Of a stretch of 64,000 nt of DNA, positions 20,677 to 31,190 are shown piece by piece. Below the pieces are notes generated by a model. That model was not told where the DNA came from. It was given only the letters and a program-made list of their open reading frames with translations, and did not search any database. Origin of the DNA: Euglena gracilis (taxonomy: Eukaryota > Euglenida > Euglenophyceae > Euglenales); the NCBI GenBank assembly GCA_039621445.1, contig CP154956.1, positions 50,021,302 through 50,085,301 on the forward strand, read 5' to 3'. Numbering within the stretch: position 1 is the first letter of the stretch; each line of letters begins with the position of its first letter. Position numbers and translations under genes: made by a program.

Positions 20677-22766
20677 CATTTCGGGATAAAATTTTTCAGG
20701 ATTATGAAGGGGAGGTGTTGGGTACGGAGGTACCCCCTGACCCTCCCGTACGGGGACCTTACGGTTACGCCCAGATTCCTCTGAAGGAGGGGGCTGTACC
20801 CACAAGGCAAAAACCTTTTGTATTACATGGTGAAAGATTTGAAGCTCACAAAAAGGTCACACAGGAATGGTGGGACCGGAAATTTGTTGAGCGTTTACCC
20901 AAGGGAACAGTTTCGGAATGGCTGTCCGTAACATTTGTGGTGCCGAAAAAAGGAGGTGAATGGAGGGGAGTGGTAGACATGCGGGGGCCAAACAGTCAAA
21001 CTAGGCGTGTGTCCTACCCCCTTCCCGTAATTGAAGACCTCCTTGTAAAACAAGGTGGAAACATGATGTTTTCCATCTTGGATTTACGGCACGCTTTCCA
21101 CCAACAGCCGTTGGACCCGGAAAGCCGGCCCATCACATGTTGCAGTACCCCCCTCGGTCTTTTTCAGTGGAGGGTTAATGTGATGGGTCTAACAAACGCA
21201 AGCCATCAATTTCAGCAAATGATGGAGGATCGCCTCTTCCCGGTAGGGGACGTGGCTGATCCTTACATCCACGACATTTTGGTGGGAACTCGAGTGGGTC
21301 CTGGTGAGGATTTACTCGCAGCACACGACAAGGATTTGCGAAGAGTCCTTGAAGTTTTACGAAAAGACAGATTTGTAGCCGACAAAAGAAAATGCCGTCT
21401 TTTCGTAAAAGAAGTTGAGTTTTGTGGCCATGTTCTGGGTGGTGGGGTGAGAAAACCATCCCCTGGAAAGCTAATGGCCATTGAAAAATGGGAGCTACCC
21501 CAAACAATCACGGGTCTACGTGCTTTTCTGGGGTTCACAAATTATTACAGCTCCTATGTGAAGGATTACGCCCACATTGTCGCTTGCCTTCAGGATAAGC
21601 TCAAAGTTTCTCGAGTGGACGGCAAGAAGGGTTCCAAGAAAAGAATTTCTTGGGAACCATCCGACATTGAGGCATTTGAAAAAATTAAATCACTGTTGTG
21701 TAGTGAATTAATTTTGCAACACGTTAAGCCAGACAAACCATTTGTTTTAAGAGTGGATGCCAGCCAGTATGCGGTTGGTGCCACCCTTGAACAATTGGTT
21801 GGGGAGGATAGGGCTCCTACTCCTGAAGACGTACGGGCCAAGCGTACTGTGCCTGTCGCCTTCATGAGTAGGAAGCTAACGGGCAGCCAAAGAAACTGGG
21901 TACCTAGGGAACAGGAGACTTATGCCATAATCCTAGCCTTACAAAAGTGGGAATCATGGATTGGGCTGCAGCCCGTCCTGGTTCTCACGGACCACAAGGC
22001 TCTAGAATCTTGGGCTAGAGAGGTTCTAGATACACCAAGTGGTCCCATTGGGAGAAGGGCTAGGTGGCATCAAATATTATCAAAATTCGATTTGTCGGTT
22101 GGGTATATCCCGGGACGGGAGAATACCATAGCCGATTTATTGTCAAGATGGGCTTACCCGGCCTCCCAAGCCTTGAAGGACATTTCAAGGCATGGGTCAG
22201 CCCTTGACACCGAGGAAATGAGGGAAATCATTCAAACCGAAAAAATGGAGGAAGCCGAATGTATGTGGCTACGGTTGGTGGACCAACCAACCACAGCCAA
22301 CACATACATTCGTGGAGTCACCACACGGGGTGGTGCTACCACGGGGTCCGGGGACGCGGGTGGACGGTGCACACGACCGGGGGATAGGAAGTCAGAACCA
22401 CTTGGAGGAACAAAACCCCAGGGTTTGGGTTCAACCTCCACCCCCAAGGGAGAAAAAGGAAAACATGTTTCATTCTCAACTCGGGTTGACGAGTTTGGGA
22501 ATGAGACAAGTCTTGTGGAGGAGGTCCAAGAGCCAAGGGGGGAGCATTTTCCATTGACACCCACTTCTATACCAGCTTCGCCAACGACGCCAACCCCTGA
22601 ACCTGCTGCTGCGGCTACCACTGAGGTACCTGGGGCAGACCGAGAATCACCTGTGTTGTCTTCAGGTGGTTTGAGTGGTGAGGGGGGGAAGCCACTTCTA
22701 CAACCGATTCCTCACCCATCCCCCCTGGTTCTGTGTGGGATTTATCGTGGAAGGAGGAATATTTAA
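20670..22766 (+). CDS. pol: reverse transcriptase-RNase H of the chromovirus
   Basis: A 699-codon open frame. RT fingers and palm include VPKKGGEWRGVVDMRGPN, FSILDLRHAFHQQPL (catalytic Asp at residue 138) and GLTNASHQFQQMM. The active-site box reads Y-I-H-D at residues 199-202 (codons 21264-21275) where YxDD is expected, so the first of the paired aspartates is His. A thumb and connection follow. RNase H has LRVDASQYAVGATLEQ (Asp 363), QETYAIILAL and LTDHKALESW. The C-terminal 170 residues are a Gly/Thr/Pro-rich tether without known domain, before the integrase frame at -1. Synthesises cDNA from the RNA copy and removes the RNA; the D-to-H change should abolish polymerase activity. Confidence 0.9.
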   Translation: MVAFRDKIFQDYEGEVLGTEVPPDPPVRGPYGYAQIPLKEGAVPTRQKPFVLHGERFEAHKKVTQEWWDRKFVERLPKGTVSEWLSVTFVVPKKGGEWRGVVDMRGPNSQTRRVSYPLPVIEDLLVKQGGNMMFSILDLRHAFHQQPLDPESRPITCCSTPLGLFQWRVNVMGLTNASHQFQQMMEDRLFPVGDVADPYIHDILVGTRVGPGEDLLAAHDKDLRRVLEVLRKDRFVADKRKCRLFVKEVEFCGHVLGGGVRKPSPGKLMAIEKWELPQTITGLRAFLGFTNYYSSYVKDYAHIVACLQDKLKVSRVDGKKGSKKRISWEPSDIEAFEKIKSLLCSELILQHVKPDKPFVLRVDASQYAVGATLEQLVGEDRAPTPEDVRAKRTVPVAFMSRKLTGSQRNWVPREQETYAIILALQKWESWIGLQPVLVLTDHKALESWAREVLDTPSGPIGRRARWHQILSKFDLSVGYIPGRENTIADLLSRWAYPASQALKDISRHGSALDTEEMREIIQTEKMEEAECMWLRLVDQPTTANTYIRGVTTRGGATTGSGDAGGRCTRPGDRKSEPLGGTKPQGLGSTSTPKGEKGKHVSFSTRVDEFGNETSLVEEVQEPRGEHFPLTPTSIPASPTTPTPEPAAAATTEVPGADRESPVLSSGGLSGEGGKPLLQPIPHPSPLVLCGIYRGRRNI

Positions 22767-23775
22767 AATGTCCCCGTTGGTCACCAATTTTTCAGGCTAC
22801 CCAGGATTCAAAGGTGCCGTGGCCTGAAAATGTCAAGGTTTTTGGTGACAAAATGTTTTTCGAGGAGAGGCTTTGTGTGCCCAAATCTCTCCAAGAAAAA
22901 ATCATTCGGGTCACCACTCATACCAAGGGCATGTGGGATTCCCAAGGCTGTGGGAATGCATGTCCCTTAGGTATGATTGGGCTGATCACTCACTCGCTCG
23001 AGATTTTGCTAAAGGAGTCATGGGCCTTTGTGGGACTTGCCAAGCGTGCCGAAGGCCGGCGAGTCTTAAGGGTTTAGTGGAATCTACACCCATACCCCCA
23101 GCCGTAATGTATTCGGTGGCCCTTGACATGTTTAGCATGCCTCTCGTGGAGTGGGAAGGGAATTCTTACGACTCCATGCTTGTGTGTGTGGATCGTCACT
23201 CCGGTTGGATAGTGGCGATCCCCCACCTGGCAAAAGGATTTACGGGAGCCAAGGCAGCCAAGCAAATGCTGTTGCATGCTTGGAGACCTTTTGGCGTCCC
23301 TTCCATTATTACTTCCGATCTAGGCTCACACTTTGTCGCCGGTTGGTGGCAGACAATGTGTGCCTTGATGGGAATTAGGCAAGCCTACTCCCAGGCCTAC
23401 CATCACCAGGCGAATGGTAGGGCGGAGAGGGCTGGCCAACAAATAATGGAACGGCTCAAAAAAATTCAGGTTGAGGACAAGTTGAATTGGGTTGAAGCCC
23501 TCCCCCAAGCACTAGATCGTATCCACGACACGCCGGGGGAGAGTGGCCTAAGCCCATTTCAAATCTTGTTCGGTCGACACCGTTCATTGGGTGGGTTACC
23601 TTATGAACCGTTAAGGGATTGTGAAGATGCCAGATCATTTTTCTCTCGGCAAAGAGAAATTGATTTGGTAGTGGCTGGCAAAATGAACAATTTGCATGCC
23701 AAGCAATGTGCTCGGGCCAACCGTGGTTTAGACGGTTGGGAGCCATTGGAGGTGGGGATCTGGTGTGGTACCTGA
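22733..23775 (+). pseudogene. integrase zinc-binding and D,D35E core
   Basis: The N-terminal part is in one frame (22733-23077) and the rest in the next (-1) frame (22873-23775), implying a lost base near 22890-22950. Zinc ligands H...H and CGTCQAC (about 22915-23050) are followed by VALDMF (Asp at 23125-23127), TSDLGSHF (Asp at 23317-23319) and NGRAERAGQ (Glu at 23425-23427). Exactly 35 residues lie between the second Asp and Glu. The catalytic triad is therefore complete although the frame is not. It inserts the cDNA into chromatin. Confidence 0.88.
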
Positions 23776-24203
23776 GACCCCCCGATAGTGGCACAAAATT
23801 TGATTCCCGTTGGTTGGGCCCTTGCAAGGTTACCGCAAGGGAGGGAATTCATTCCTACCTAATTGAGGTCAAACCGGGCCATATTATGAAGGCCCATCGG
23901 AAGGCTTTGAAGGTATATGTGAAGGACCCCACATCCGATAAGCCTATCCCCCTGTTTTTCCACCGGCGGACGGTACCTGAGGCGGAAGGTGCCCCAGATA
24001 CCTGGTTAGTGGATAAAATCCTAAACCACAAATTCGTTAAGGGAAAAATGTTTTTCTTAACGAAGTGGCAAGGGTTTGAGGAGGCGAATTGGGAACCGGT
24101 GGAACATTTTTTCCAGGAGTATAATAGTGACGTAATAGCGTATTGCCTGGGAAAAGGGTTGCCATTAGATGTCTCTAAGGATTTAAAGGCAACGGCAACC
24201 TGA
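23706..24203 (+). CDS. integrase C-terminus with GPY module and chromodomain
   Basis: A further -1 step from the core frame. DSRWLGPCKVTAREG is the GPY/F module, and residues after about 23998 form a chromodomain: WLVDKILNHKFVKGKMFF, LTKWQGFEEANWEPVEHF, with the aromatic-cage and beta-strand positions conserved. Chromodomains of chromoviruses bind methylated histone tails and steer insertion to heterochromatin. It ends with TGA at 24201-24203. Confidence 0.9.
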   Translation: MCSGQPWFRRLGAIGGGDLVWYLRPPDSGTKFDSRWLGPCKVTAREGIHSYLIEVKPGHIMKAHRKALKVYVKDPTSDKPIPLFFHRRTVPEAEGAPDTWLVDKILNHKFVKGKMFFLTKWQGFEEANWEPVEHFFQEYNSDVIAYCLGKGLPLDVSKDLKATAT

Positions 24204-25436
24204 AAAAGGGGGAAAAGGAATGGTGAAAAGGGCCTGGAGTGGTTGCCTGGGGAGGGGGAGGTCCCACCTTATGCCCCTTCACAGATGCAGGTGGACACCA
24301 TCACAGGGCTGAGACCCTGGGAAAAATGACGGGAGTTTCCTCGTCATTGGTTTCATTTTTTATTTCTCCCCTGAGTATTTCATTCACCACCACACCCTGG
24401 TTTGGGTGAGGCTGGTGTGGGCAATCGAGGACATTTCATTGCCCCTGTTGATTTTTTTGCCATTTTCCATTGAACTCCCGTGAAAGGATTTCAAGGGTGA
24501 ATGAAGGATTCTCGTGGCTAGGGGGAAACTAGCCGGGAACCTTATTTTTTTGCACGGGTGGGTGTTTTCCAAGCAAACGATCCCACCCTGGAACGGGAAG
24601 GGATATAGCCAACAACAACAAAAGCAAAACGTTGAATGAGTGCATGATTGCCACCCGTTTTGTTTATGTTGTTGTGGGTGGATTCCGGTTTGGAAGTTTC
24701 ACCAAAAATTCTTAACGAGGACAAACCACCGGAAGCACAACCGAGGGTTTGTTCTTTTGACAGCCTCCTCCACGTATTGGAGGAGGGGGGTAATTGGCAA
24801 TGTGGATTTGAGATTGCCCTGTCGGTTTGGCTGGGCTAAGCCACATTGCTAAATTTTCAAGTGGGGGAAGGAACCCCCCCCATAACGGTGTGCATGGTTT
24901 GCCACCACACTAAGGGGAGGCAAACCGGCACCCAAGGAAGATGCCGAAGCCCAACACCCCGAACTTCGACGAGGCGTTTGGCTCTGGCAACCATCACTAT
25001 CCGTTTCGTTCACCTACTCAGGACGGATTATCAATTTGAAGTCTGGGACTCTGAATTGGATGAACTGAAGACGGAGTTCAAACTATTTCAAGGAGTTGCT
25101 TTCTGGTATCGGTGTACGAGGAGCACGTGGAGTGAGCACGTGGAGATGGTAATTTTGCCGTTCTACCCATGCCGCTAGCCATCCTGACCTCGACACCACA
25201 CACTTTTTGTTTGCGCCCACAGTCATGAAAGAGGAATCTGTGATTTTTCATTTCTCCCCTCTCACGGGTCGGTGGCACTCGTGGTGGGGGGTCCCTTTCT
25301 CCAATCGGTTTGATTGGGTTGTACAATCATACCCCCCACCTTTGGGCAAGTGGAGCCCGAAACCCCGGTCGGCTTGATCGGGGGGGGGGGGGCTATGTTA
25401 TTTCTTCCAAAAAAAGTAGTGAATTGTCTTCTTCAA
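24204..25436 (+). other. chromovirus 3' non-coding region
   Basis: No frame longer than about 110 codons and no recognisable domain. With the G-tract repeat it separates the chromodomain stop from the PPT by 1.8 kb, unusually long for a chromovirus. Confidence 0.6.
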
Positions 25437-25725
25437 CCTCCCCGCCAGGGGGGGGGGCAAGGCAAGCCCTCCCTTTGCCCGGGCGGTTGCCCAAGGCTTT
25501 CCCCTCGGGGGGGGGGGGGCAAGGCAAGCCCTCCCTTTGCCCGGGGGGGGGTTGCCCAAGGCTTTCCCCTCGGGGGGGGGCAAGTCAAGCCCACCTCTCG
25601 CCGGGGGGGGGCAACCATTTCCCCAAGTCTTTCCCCTCGGGGGGGGGGCAAGTCAAGCCCGCCTCTCACCGGGGGGGGGGGGGCAAGCTTTTCCCAAGGC
25701 CTTCCCCTCGGGGGGGGGGGCTGAT
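25437..25725 (+). repeat. tandem G-tract minisatellite in the chromovirus 3' region
   Basis: About four to five units of 55-70 bp, each with GGCAAGGCAAGCCC or GGCAAGTCAAGCCC, a CCCGGG or GCCGGG block, TTCCCAAGGC/GTCTTTCCCCTC, and a run of 8-11 G. The repeated G runs could form G-quadruplexes. Further G10-12 runs follow at about 25795. Confidence 0.9.
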
Positions 25726-25977
25726 TTTCATCTATCACCGAAAGAATTTTTGGTGATAATCGACCCTCCATTCCCTTCACGGTTGGGAATACCGTGGGGG
25801 GGGGGGGGGCTGATTTTTATCCATTCAAAAAAGGATTTTTTTTGAGTGGATTATGCACACTTATGCACATTGCCGAACAATGTTATCGCAATTGCGTTGC
25901 AAAAATTCAAAGTGTCTTTCATTCCCATCCCAAGGAAAGCGAGAAGGAGGGGGGGTGAAACCCCCGACTTTCGTCGC

Positions 25978-25988
25978 AAGGGGGGGAG
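25978..25988 (+). promoter_or_regulatory. polypurine tract of the chromovirus
   Basis: AAGGGGGGGAG abuts the 3' LTR and is preceded by GTCGC. The preceding context (CCGACT...GTCGCAAGGG) is shared with element 2. Confidence 0.85.
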
Positions 25989-27103
25989 TGACGACCTTTT
26001 GAGGTCGACCGCCGGGCGGCGGAGTTTTTCCCTTTTAGAAGGCCTTTTGAGGGCGGTTTTGCTCTAATTTTAAGGCTTTCTAAACATTTCCATTAAAATT
26101 CCCTCTCCTAGGGCGCCCATGGTTTGAGTGTGCAAGGAGAGAGATTGAGTGATGCTAGGTATTCCCAAATGGTGATTTTGGGTTTATTTAGCACATTTTA
26201 AGCTTTTTATGCATTTTTCCTTTGGTTTTAAGGGAAAATGTTGGATTTGGTGAGAGCGCTTGCAAGCGCTTGGATCAGATTTTTCAGAGAGTGGCGCCTG
26301 AGTTCCTGGAGTTTTGGCAGGGGTTTGCAAAGCTCAATAATGATGGAATTCAGCATAATTTATCAAAATCAAGGGGGGAAACCTTGACTTTGACCTGGGT
26401 TGTTTGATTTGGATGCAATGGGCAAGGATTTGGGATTTGAGAGCGCTTAGGAATCAGCGCACTCAATCCTAAATTTAACTGCCCACCAGGGGCATCAAAA
26501 TCATCTTTTCTCTCACAGGGTTTTCCTCTTTTTTCCTCTTTACCTGTTACACCATTGCATTTGTTGTGGCAATTACATCAATTACATTCAATCATTGAAC
26601 TTGGATTTACAATTGGAATTGCAAATGGAAGATCAACAAATCAACCAAGAAAGCTCATTTGAAGAAGGAGAGGTTTGTCTTCCCCCCACCTCATCAGTGG
26701 GAAAGGGGGCAGGGGGGTGGGACTCTTCAACTCAGGCAACCACAGGCCAATTTTCACACCAAAACCCCCTTTTTGGCCCAGAAACTGTGAGAAATGACAC
26801 CCAGGGGGGGGTGTTGGCTCTCACTGGTTCAGCTGAGCAGGGAGGGGTTGAAACCCCAAAGGCACCCCCCTTGGAGATCCCAGTGACACCCCCCTCAGGG
26901 GTCGGGGAGGGTCCACTGGGAGGTTCCTCCCTGGAAATGATGGCCCAGTTTCGGCCACAGGGGGGGCCAGAACGGGAAAAAATTTCCGACACAAGTCGGC
27001 TCGAGGAGCCAAAAAACGATCCTACGCCGGAAACTGGCCCACGGCGGGGGTTTCCGCTTCACCCCAGTGCTGCCGGGGGACATGGCGGCACGGGTGTGAA
27101 ACA
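25989..27103 (+). repeat. 3' LTR of the chromovirus
   Basis: It has the same boundaries as the 5' LTR. The gag-start frame inside it (ATG 26625) is intact to the LTR end, so it preserves the undamaged version of the LTR-encoded gag N-terminus. Confidence 0.93.
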
Positions 27104-27386
27104 AATGGCGGAGGCGTACTCAGCAACCTCAGGTGCTGCTTCCAACGTCCGAAGCTCAATTTCATGCAGGAGTTTAATGGCCAGGATCCGCTAGTCTCAG
27201 TAGGGAGCAAAGTCCGCCTTCAATGAGGCCATACAACCCAAATGGAACAGCCGCTTTGATGCTTTTCTGGTCGTTTAACCGGTTGCACCAAGCTTCCATC
27301 CACCTTGAATCGTGTAGCAATCTGGGTTGATCCAGATTGAAGATGAACTTGGACCAATATGGTTTTGAAGAGCGTTTCGTCCACGG
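27104..27386 (-). pseudogene. coding relic interrupted by the chromovirus, upstream part
   Basis: Minus-strand reading from about 27386 gives a Trp/Leu-rich segment (KPYWSKFIFNLDQPRLLHD, then RWMEAWCNRLNDQKS and GLYGLIEGGLCSLLRLA). One base later the frame shifts to RILAIKLLHEIELRTLEAA and AEYASAIWTVVE, and then crosses the insertion site into 14017-13951. A sustained amphipathic pattern through the junction supports a real former gene. No family is recognised. The one-base shift near 27188 may be a mutation or a splice site (CTACTGAGACTAG precedes it). Confidence 0.45.
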
Positions 27387-28654
27387 TCACCTTAGCGACG
27401 AGGTTTTTCTGCACTTCCCACAGTCCCGGAAGAAACTGTGACCACAGACGGAGGGACATCGATTGTAAAACACGAATGCAAGGTGGGCCAAGGTGTGGAG
27501 CAAGGCGGGTCCTTCTTCAACTTGTATTTGGACGGATTACAGTATTTTACCAAATGTGGGTATTGTGTTTTTGAGATGCTGGCTTTGGCTTGCTAAACTT
27601 GGGATAACTTTTCCTTCTACGTCAACGCTAACTGCTGCGGCTAAAAGCAGTGACGAGAAGACGCGAAGCAACAAAAAAGAACAACAGCTGGCAGGACAAG
27701 ACAGGCCCCATCGAGCCAAAGTGTGGAACAAAAGGTTGCAGCTCACAGCCCGCGAGCAGAACTAAATGGGAAGGAGGCACATCCTCATCCCCAATCCGCC
27801 CTCCAGGTCCCTTCCTCCCCCCTTGCTGTGTCGTCGGAGTCCGAGTGTTCAGTGCAAGAAGCGAGGAAAGAAGAAAGACAGGTAGCAATGGCCTGTTAGA
27901 AATCAACCAGTCACCCAGCCATCCAGCAAAGTGTGGAACACGGGTTAAATAATAAAAAGCCGCCTGTAGTAAAGCATTGCGGCAAAGGAGACATTGCAGA
28001 GACCGAGTAGTCATTTCGTCGCCTCTTAAATTAAAAAGCAGTTGCCAAGGTTCAAGCGAAAATATTTCCCCTTGCTCAGGAAAAAATAAGTGGACAAATA
28101 TTATCTTGTTTTTACTTGCGCTACAATAAGGCGCCTGTTTTTTTTTGCATTTTGTGAAGTGTACATATTTTTGCATAAGTTCAATTGTACTTTGGTTATA
28201 TTTTTGGTTGTTTTGGCAGTTTTTTTATACAAAATAAGTGAGGATGGACGGGCAAAGCTGAGAGCAGTTCCTCTTCTTGATGTTAAATTGAACATCCTCC
28301 GAACACGTTCGTAAATACGTGAGAACCTCATATCTTTTTGCGGCTGTTCAGCTCATTTGATCGCCGAATAATTTGTGGTCGTGAAAAATTACCGAACTTT
28401 TGTTGGTTCTTTCTTTGAAGGAGTCCCCAGTACCTAACGAGTAAGCATAGGTGTCTTTCAATTGAGACTTTCCCAACATCTTTCACCTTTTTTTCTGTCT
28501 TTTTCCCCAATGCTTCTAAATTTTTCCTCTTTCTTTGTCTGCAGAACAGACATAGTTGCACACCAAAAAAAGATGGGAGTGATAAAAAATATAGCTGTTC
28601 AAACCTTCAAATCAGCTACCAAAAGAACGTTGGGGTTTGATACTAGTATGATAA
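27387..28654. other. no recognisable gene
   Basis: Short frames exist on both strands (for example a hydrophobic minus-strand frame at 28176-27628) without known motifs. They may contain further exons of the interrupted relic. Confidence 0.35.
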
Positions 28655-28949
28655 TTCGGGCTCCGCACTTTACCCAAGTGAGTTGATCCTTGTTTGCTGG
28701 CTTCTTGAAGGTAAATGTTTTGGGAAGGTTAGGCTTCGCCACTTTAGTGCCTTATTTCTCCGGAGTTAGCTGTTACTAATTTCCTGTGGCGGAAGTACTA
28801 GTGCAGTTTATGACGTCGGCAGACGCTGCAGACATACAATAAAATGATCCTATCGGTGAGCTGCCGTTTCTCCACTGGGGGCTTCAAAGGACATCGTAAC
28901 AAGCTTCGATACAAAAGCGCTTGGGGTGTTGACTCAGTGGACTACGACG

Positions 28950-30173
28950 CGGTTTGCGGTAGCCGAGGAGCTGCTGTGCGGAGAGGACATGGTGGCCGCC
29001 TCAAACAAGCTCTACAACGAAGCGTCTCTCTTCCAGCTCGCCCTCGCGTGAAACGTGGAGATGTTGACGGACAAGCAGTTCTGTGTGGCCTTTAAGCTCT
29101 GTAATACCTGGCGCCGCACATAGAGCATGTAGACGTTTCGCGCCAAAGCTGCAGAATCTGGAGGTGTGGCGATGACGTTCGGCGCGATTGTGCAGAGCTC
29201 AGGAGACGACCAACTAAGAAGAGGAGGAAACTCCCCTGAAGTAGGAGGAGGCCCGCTAGAGCCCGCCAGCGGACTTAGAAGGGGTTCTTCTCCGTCAGTA
29301 GGGGGGTTCCTTGCGTTTGAATATACGCTCTTTGTTCGAAGGGTTCCCAACTTCCAAGGCCTGAATGACAAGCCGGAGGTCAACAACTGCCGGAAGAACT
29401 CCACATCTTAGGTAGATAAGCTACTGCAGGCAAGCCAGCAAATAATTTTGAATTCGGGTGGGGTTTGAGACAAAGATACATGAAGAACTGCAAGCCGACA
29501 AGGTGGTGTTGACTCAGCAGTTCTTCTACTTGCTGCAAGAACTTGACAGATGGTTGGTCGAGGATAGTAGAAGGCCCACCTGACCCACTCCGTGGAACAG
29601 AAGGAGCAGAAATTCTCGGCGGATGGTCCGAAGATCCAACAAGAGGTGGAGATGATGCACAAAACCAGATGTTGTTTTGTTTCTTCAGACCTGAAGTTTT
29701 TTCACAACGATTCCCCCTCCATCACCGTCCCTTCCCAGAACGGAATGACATCTATTTTACTTTCTCCAGTTGGAGTATCAATGTCAAAAAAGTACTGAAA
29801 AGGGAAAAAAAGCGCAGGATGGCCAAGCTTTGACCAAGGCGAGGGCTGGAAGTCAATGGAGTTAAAGAAAAGTGTAGAGGCAAGCTCTGTCCGGCTCCCT
29901 CAGCAGCGTCGCGGAAGGGGAGAACCTCATAACCCCCCCCCTGCTCAGCACCCAAAGTGGGCTGCAACAGGGCCCCAAATGACAGGACGCACAGAGAGGT
30001 GGCCACCCCCACAGGCCAAAGGGATACCAGGTCTGTGCACACACCCCAACGTTCCAGCGCAAGAAACGGTGAATCTAACAGAGGTGGTCTGGGAGGACAC
30101 ACCACTGCCCCAGAGATTACGGCCCTGTCTGCACTGGTTCGAAAACCATGCCACTCCACACCATAAAAAATGA
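28950..30173 (+). pseudogene. ORF1 (gag-like) of relic E
   Basis: The main frame (0 mod 3) gives RFAVAEELLCGEDMVAASNK and SLFQLALA, then TGA, TDKQFCVAFKLCNTWRRT, two TAGs, and an open stretch at 29166-29411. After a shift, DKVVLTQQFFYLLQELDRWL (about 29497-29556) matches DYQILAQQLFFAVAELEQTL in ORF1 of element A. Later frames (29592-29798 and 29856-30173) add a Pro/Arg-rich C-terminus. Several stops make it a pseudogene. ORF1 of this superfamily is thought to be the structural protein. Confidence 0.55.
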
Positions 30174-30514
30174 TCAGGCAGGGGATCACAGGCCAGTGGT
30201 ATTAACCCTGCATGCTGTCTGTGACAAGGCTCAAGGAAAGGCAAGGCTCAAACTTGGAGCAAGCCCAAAAGATTCTGGGGGATTTTCAGAAACCTTTGGC
30301 TGTGAAAAAGGTGGAAGCAGATGGCACAGCCCAACTGCTTCCATGGGTCATCATTTAAAAGAGGAATCAGGGTAATTAAAATGACGTTTTATTTCAGACT
30401 GCAGAGAAAAAACACCCTTTTTCGTGTGGTGGCACACATACAGGGTATCTCCCCAAAATCTCCTCCAAAACGATGACAAGGTGGCAAAAATATATTTATA
30501 AGATATCTATATTC

Positions 30515-30860
30515 ATATGCCCCTGCATGACACCCTAAAGCCGTATTTCAGGCACACGGTAGAAGACAATGTCATGAATTACCAAGCAGCTTTGTACTAA
30601 ACATCTGCCGCAGGTTTTTTCAGCGGCTTATAGATGCATTCGAAAAAGGTGAGGGCATCAAAGAGCTGAGTTTCTTTCTGGACGACATGCTCGTCACTGT
30701 ACCCACCGCAACCAGCATGACAAAACATCTCAAGCTGGTGGTGGAGGACTTAATGGCCAGTGGGTTCAAAACAAATGTAATGAAAAGCATACTGTACTCC
30801 TACTAACCGGTGTCCCATTTTTGGTTTCTCACCAATTTCCTGGATTGAAAACTGCAATTT
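30515..30860 (+). pseudogene. DIRS-like reverse transcriptase relic
   Basis: MPLHDTLKPYFRHTVEDNVM is followed, after a shift, by RFFQRLIDAFEKGEG, the active-site box FFLDDMLVTVP, then HLKLVVEDLMASGF and a KS near 30785. These match, in order, the palm motifs of DIRS/Ngaro-type RTs. FLDD replaces YLDD; both aspartates are kept. A stop follows at about 30803. Confidence 0.65.
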
Positions 30861-30877
30861 TCACCTCAAAAATCAAA

Positions 30878-31073
30878 GGGGGTGTAGGTTCGCGCAGATC
30901 CTAATTTTCATTTGAACATTGCTGCCTTACTTTGCAGGTGGCAAGGGTCATGTATTGTTTGCGTGGAGTATGATTACTGTTTTTATTTTACATTGCCAGT
31001 GGTCCGGGAAGGTTGGAAGGCAGAAAAGATCAAATTTTTGACTAGTTCAGATTTCACTGAAAAAGTCCAGATT
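30878..31073 (+). repeat. 196-bp direct repeat with two intron-like blocks, left copy
   Basis: Duplicated at 31982-32177. It contains GTAGGT...TTTGCAG (54 nt), a 30-nt exon-like piece, and GTATGA...TTGCCAG (32 nt). The sequence after it reads REGWKAEKIKFLTSSDFTEK and stays open to 31190. In the right copy the acceptor changed from GCAG to GTAG, keeping AG. Confidence 0.75.
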
Positions 31074-31190
31074 GAAGTTTGCGATGCCAAGGAAAAAGCC
31101 ATTTGGGCCAGGGTCCCCGCCCTCACAAACAGTACAGCTCCCATACAAACAGACAAGCCAAGAATGCCACCAAGGGTGCCAATGGCCTGA

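Larger units (their letters stand above)
14018..27103 (+). mobile_element. 13.1-kb Ty3/gypsy chromovirus carrying a DNA methyltransferase
   Basis: LTRs of 1116 and 1115 bp (TGACGACC...GTGTGAAACA) are flanked by AATG (14014-14017 and 27104-27107; AAATG if the last LTR base is counted with the target). Order after the 5' LTR: PBS, gag, cytosine methyltransferase, protease, RT, RNase H, integrase, chromodomain, long 3' non-coding tract, PPT. Segment 16535-19288 is inverted relative to the rest. Every coding module carries at least one break (stops in gag, frameshifts in integrase, His for Asp in the RT active site), so this copy is probably dead. The integrase-chromodomain fusion defines it as a chromovirus. 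Confidence 0.93.
28655..30870 (+). mobile_element. plus-strand DIRS-like retroelement relic (E)
   Basis: It begins with the terminal motif TTCGGGCTCCGCACTTTACC. A 5' leader follows that resembles the leader of element A (GTTAGG ... TTAGTGCCTT ... CGGAGTT ... CTAATTT). An ORF1-like frame and an RT block follow in the order of element A. The RNase H, methyltransferase and recombinase parts are missing. Confidence 0.6.

Noticed and set aside
25398-25845. Gly/Pro-rich frames in the G-tract repeat, and a possible CRISPR-like array
   Set aside because: Units differ in spacing, have no unique spacers and sit inside an LTR element; the frames are products of G runs.
28090-28331. Possible small membrane protein (hydrophobic frame)
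   Set aside because: AT-rich T-run sequence with hydrophobic codons by chance; no conserved feature and overlapping frame on the other strand.
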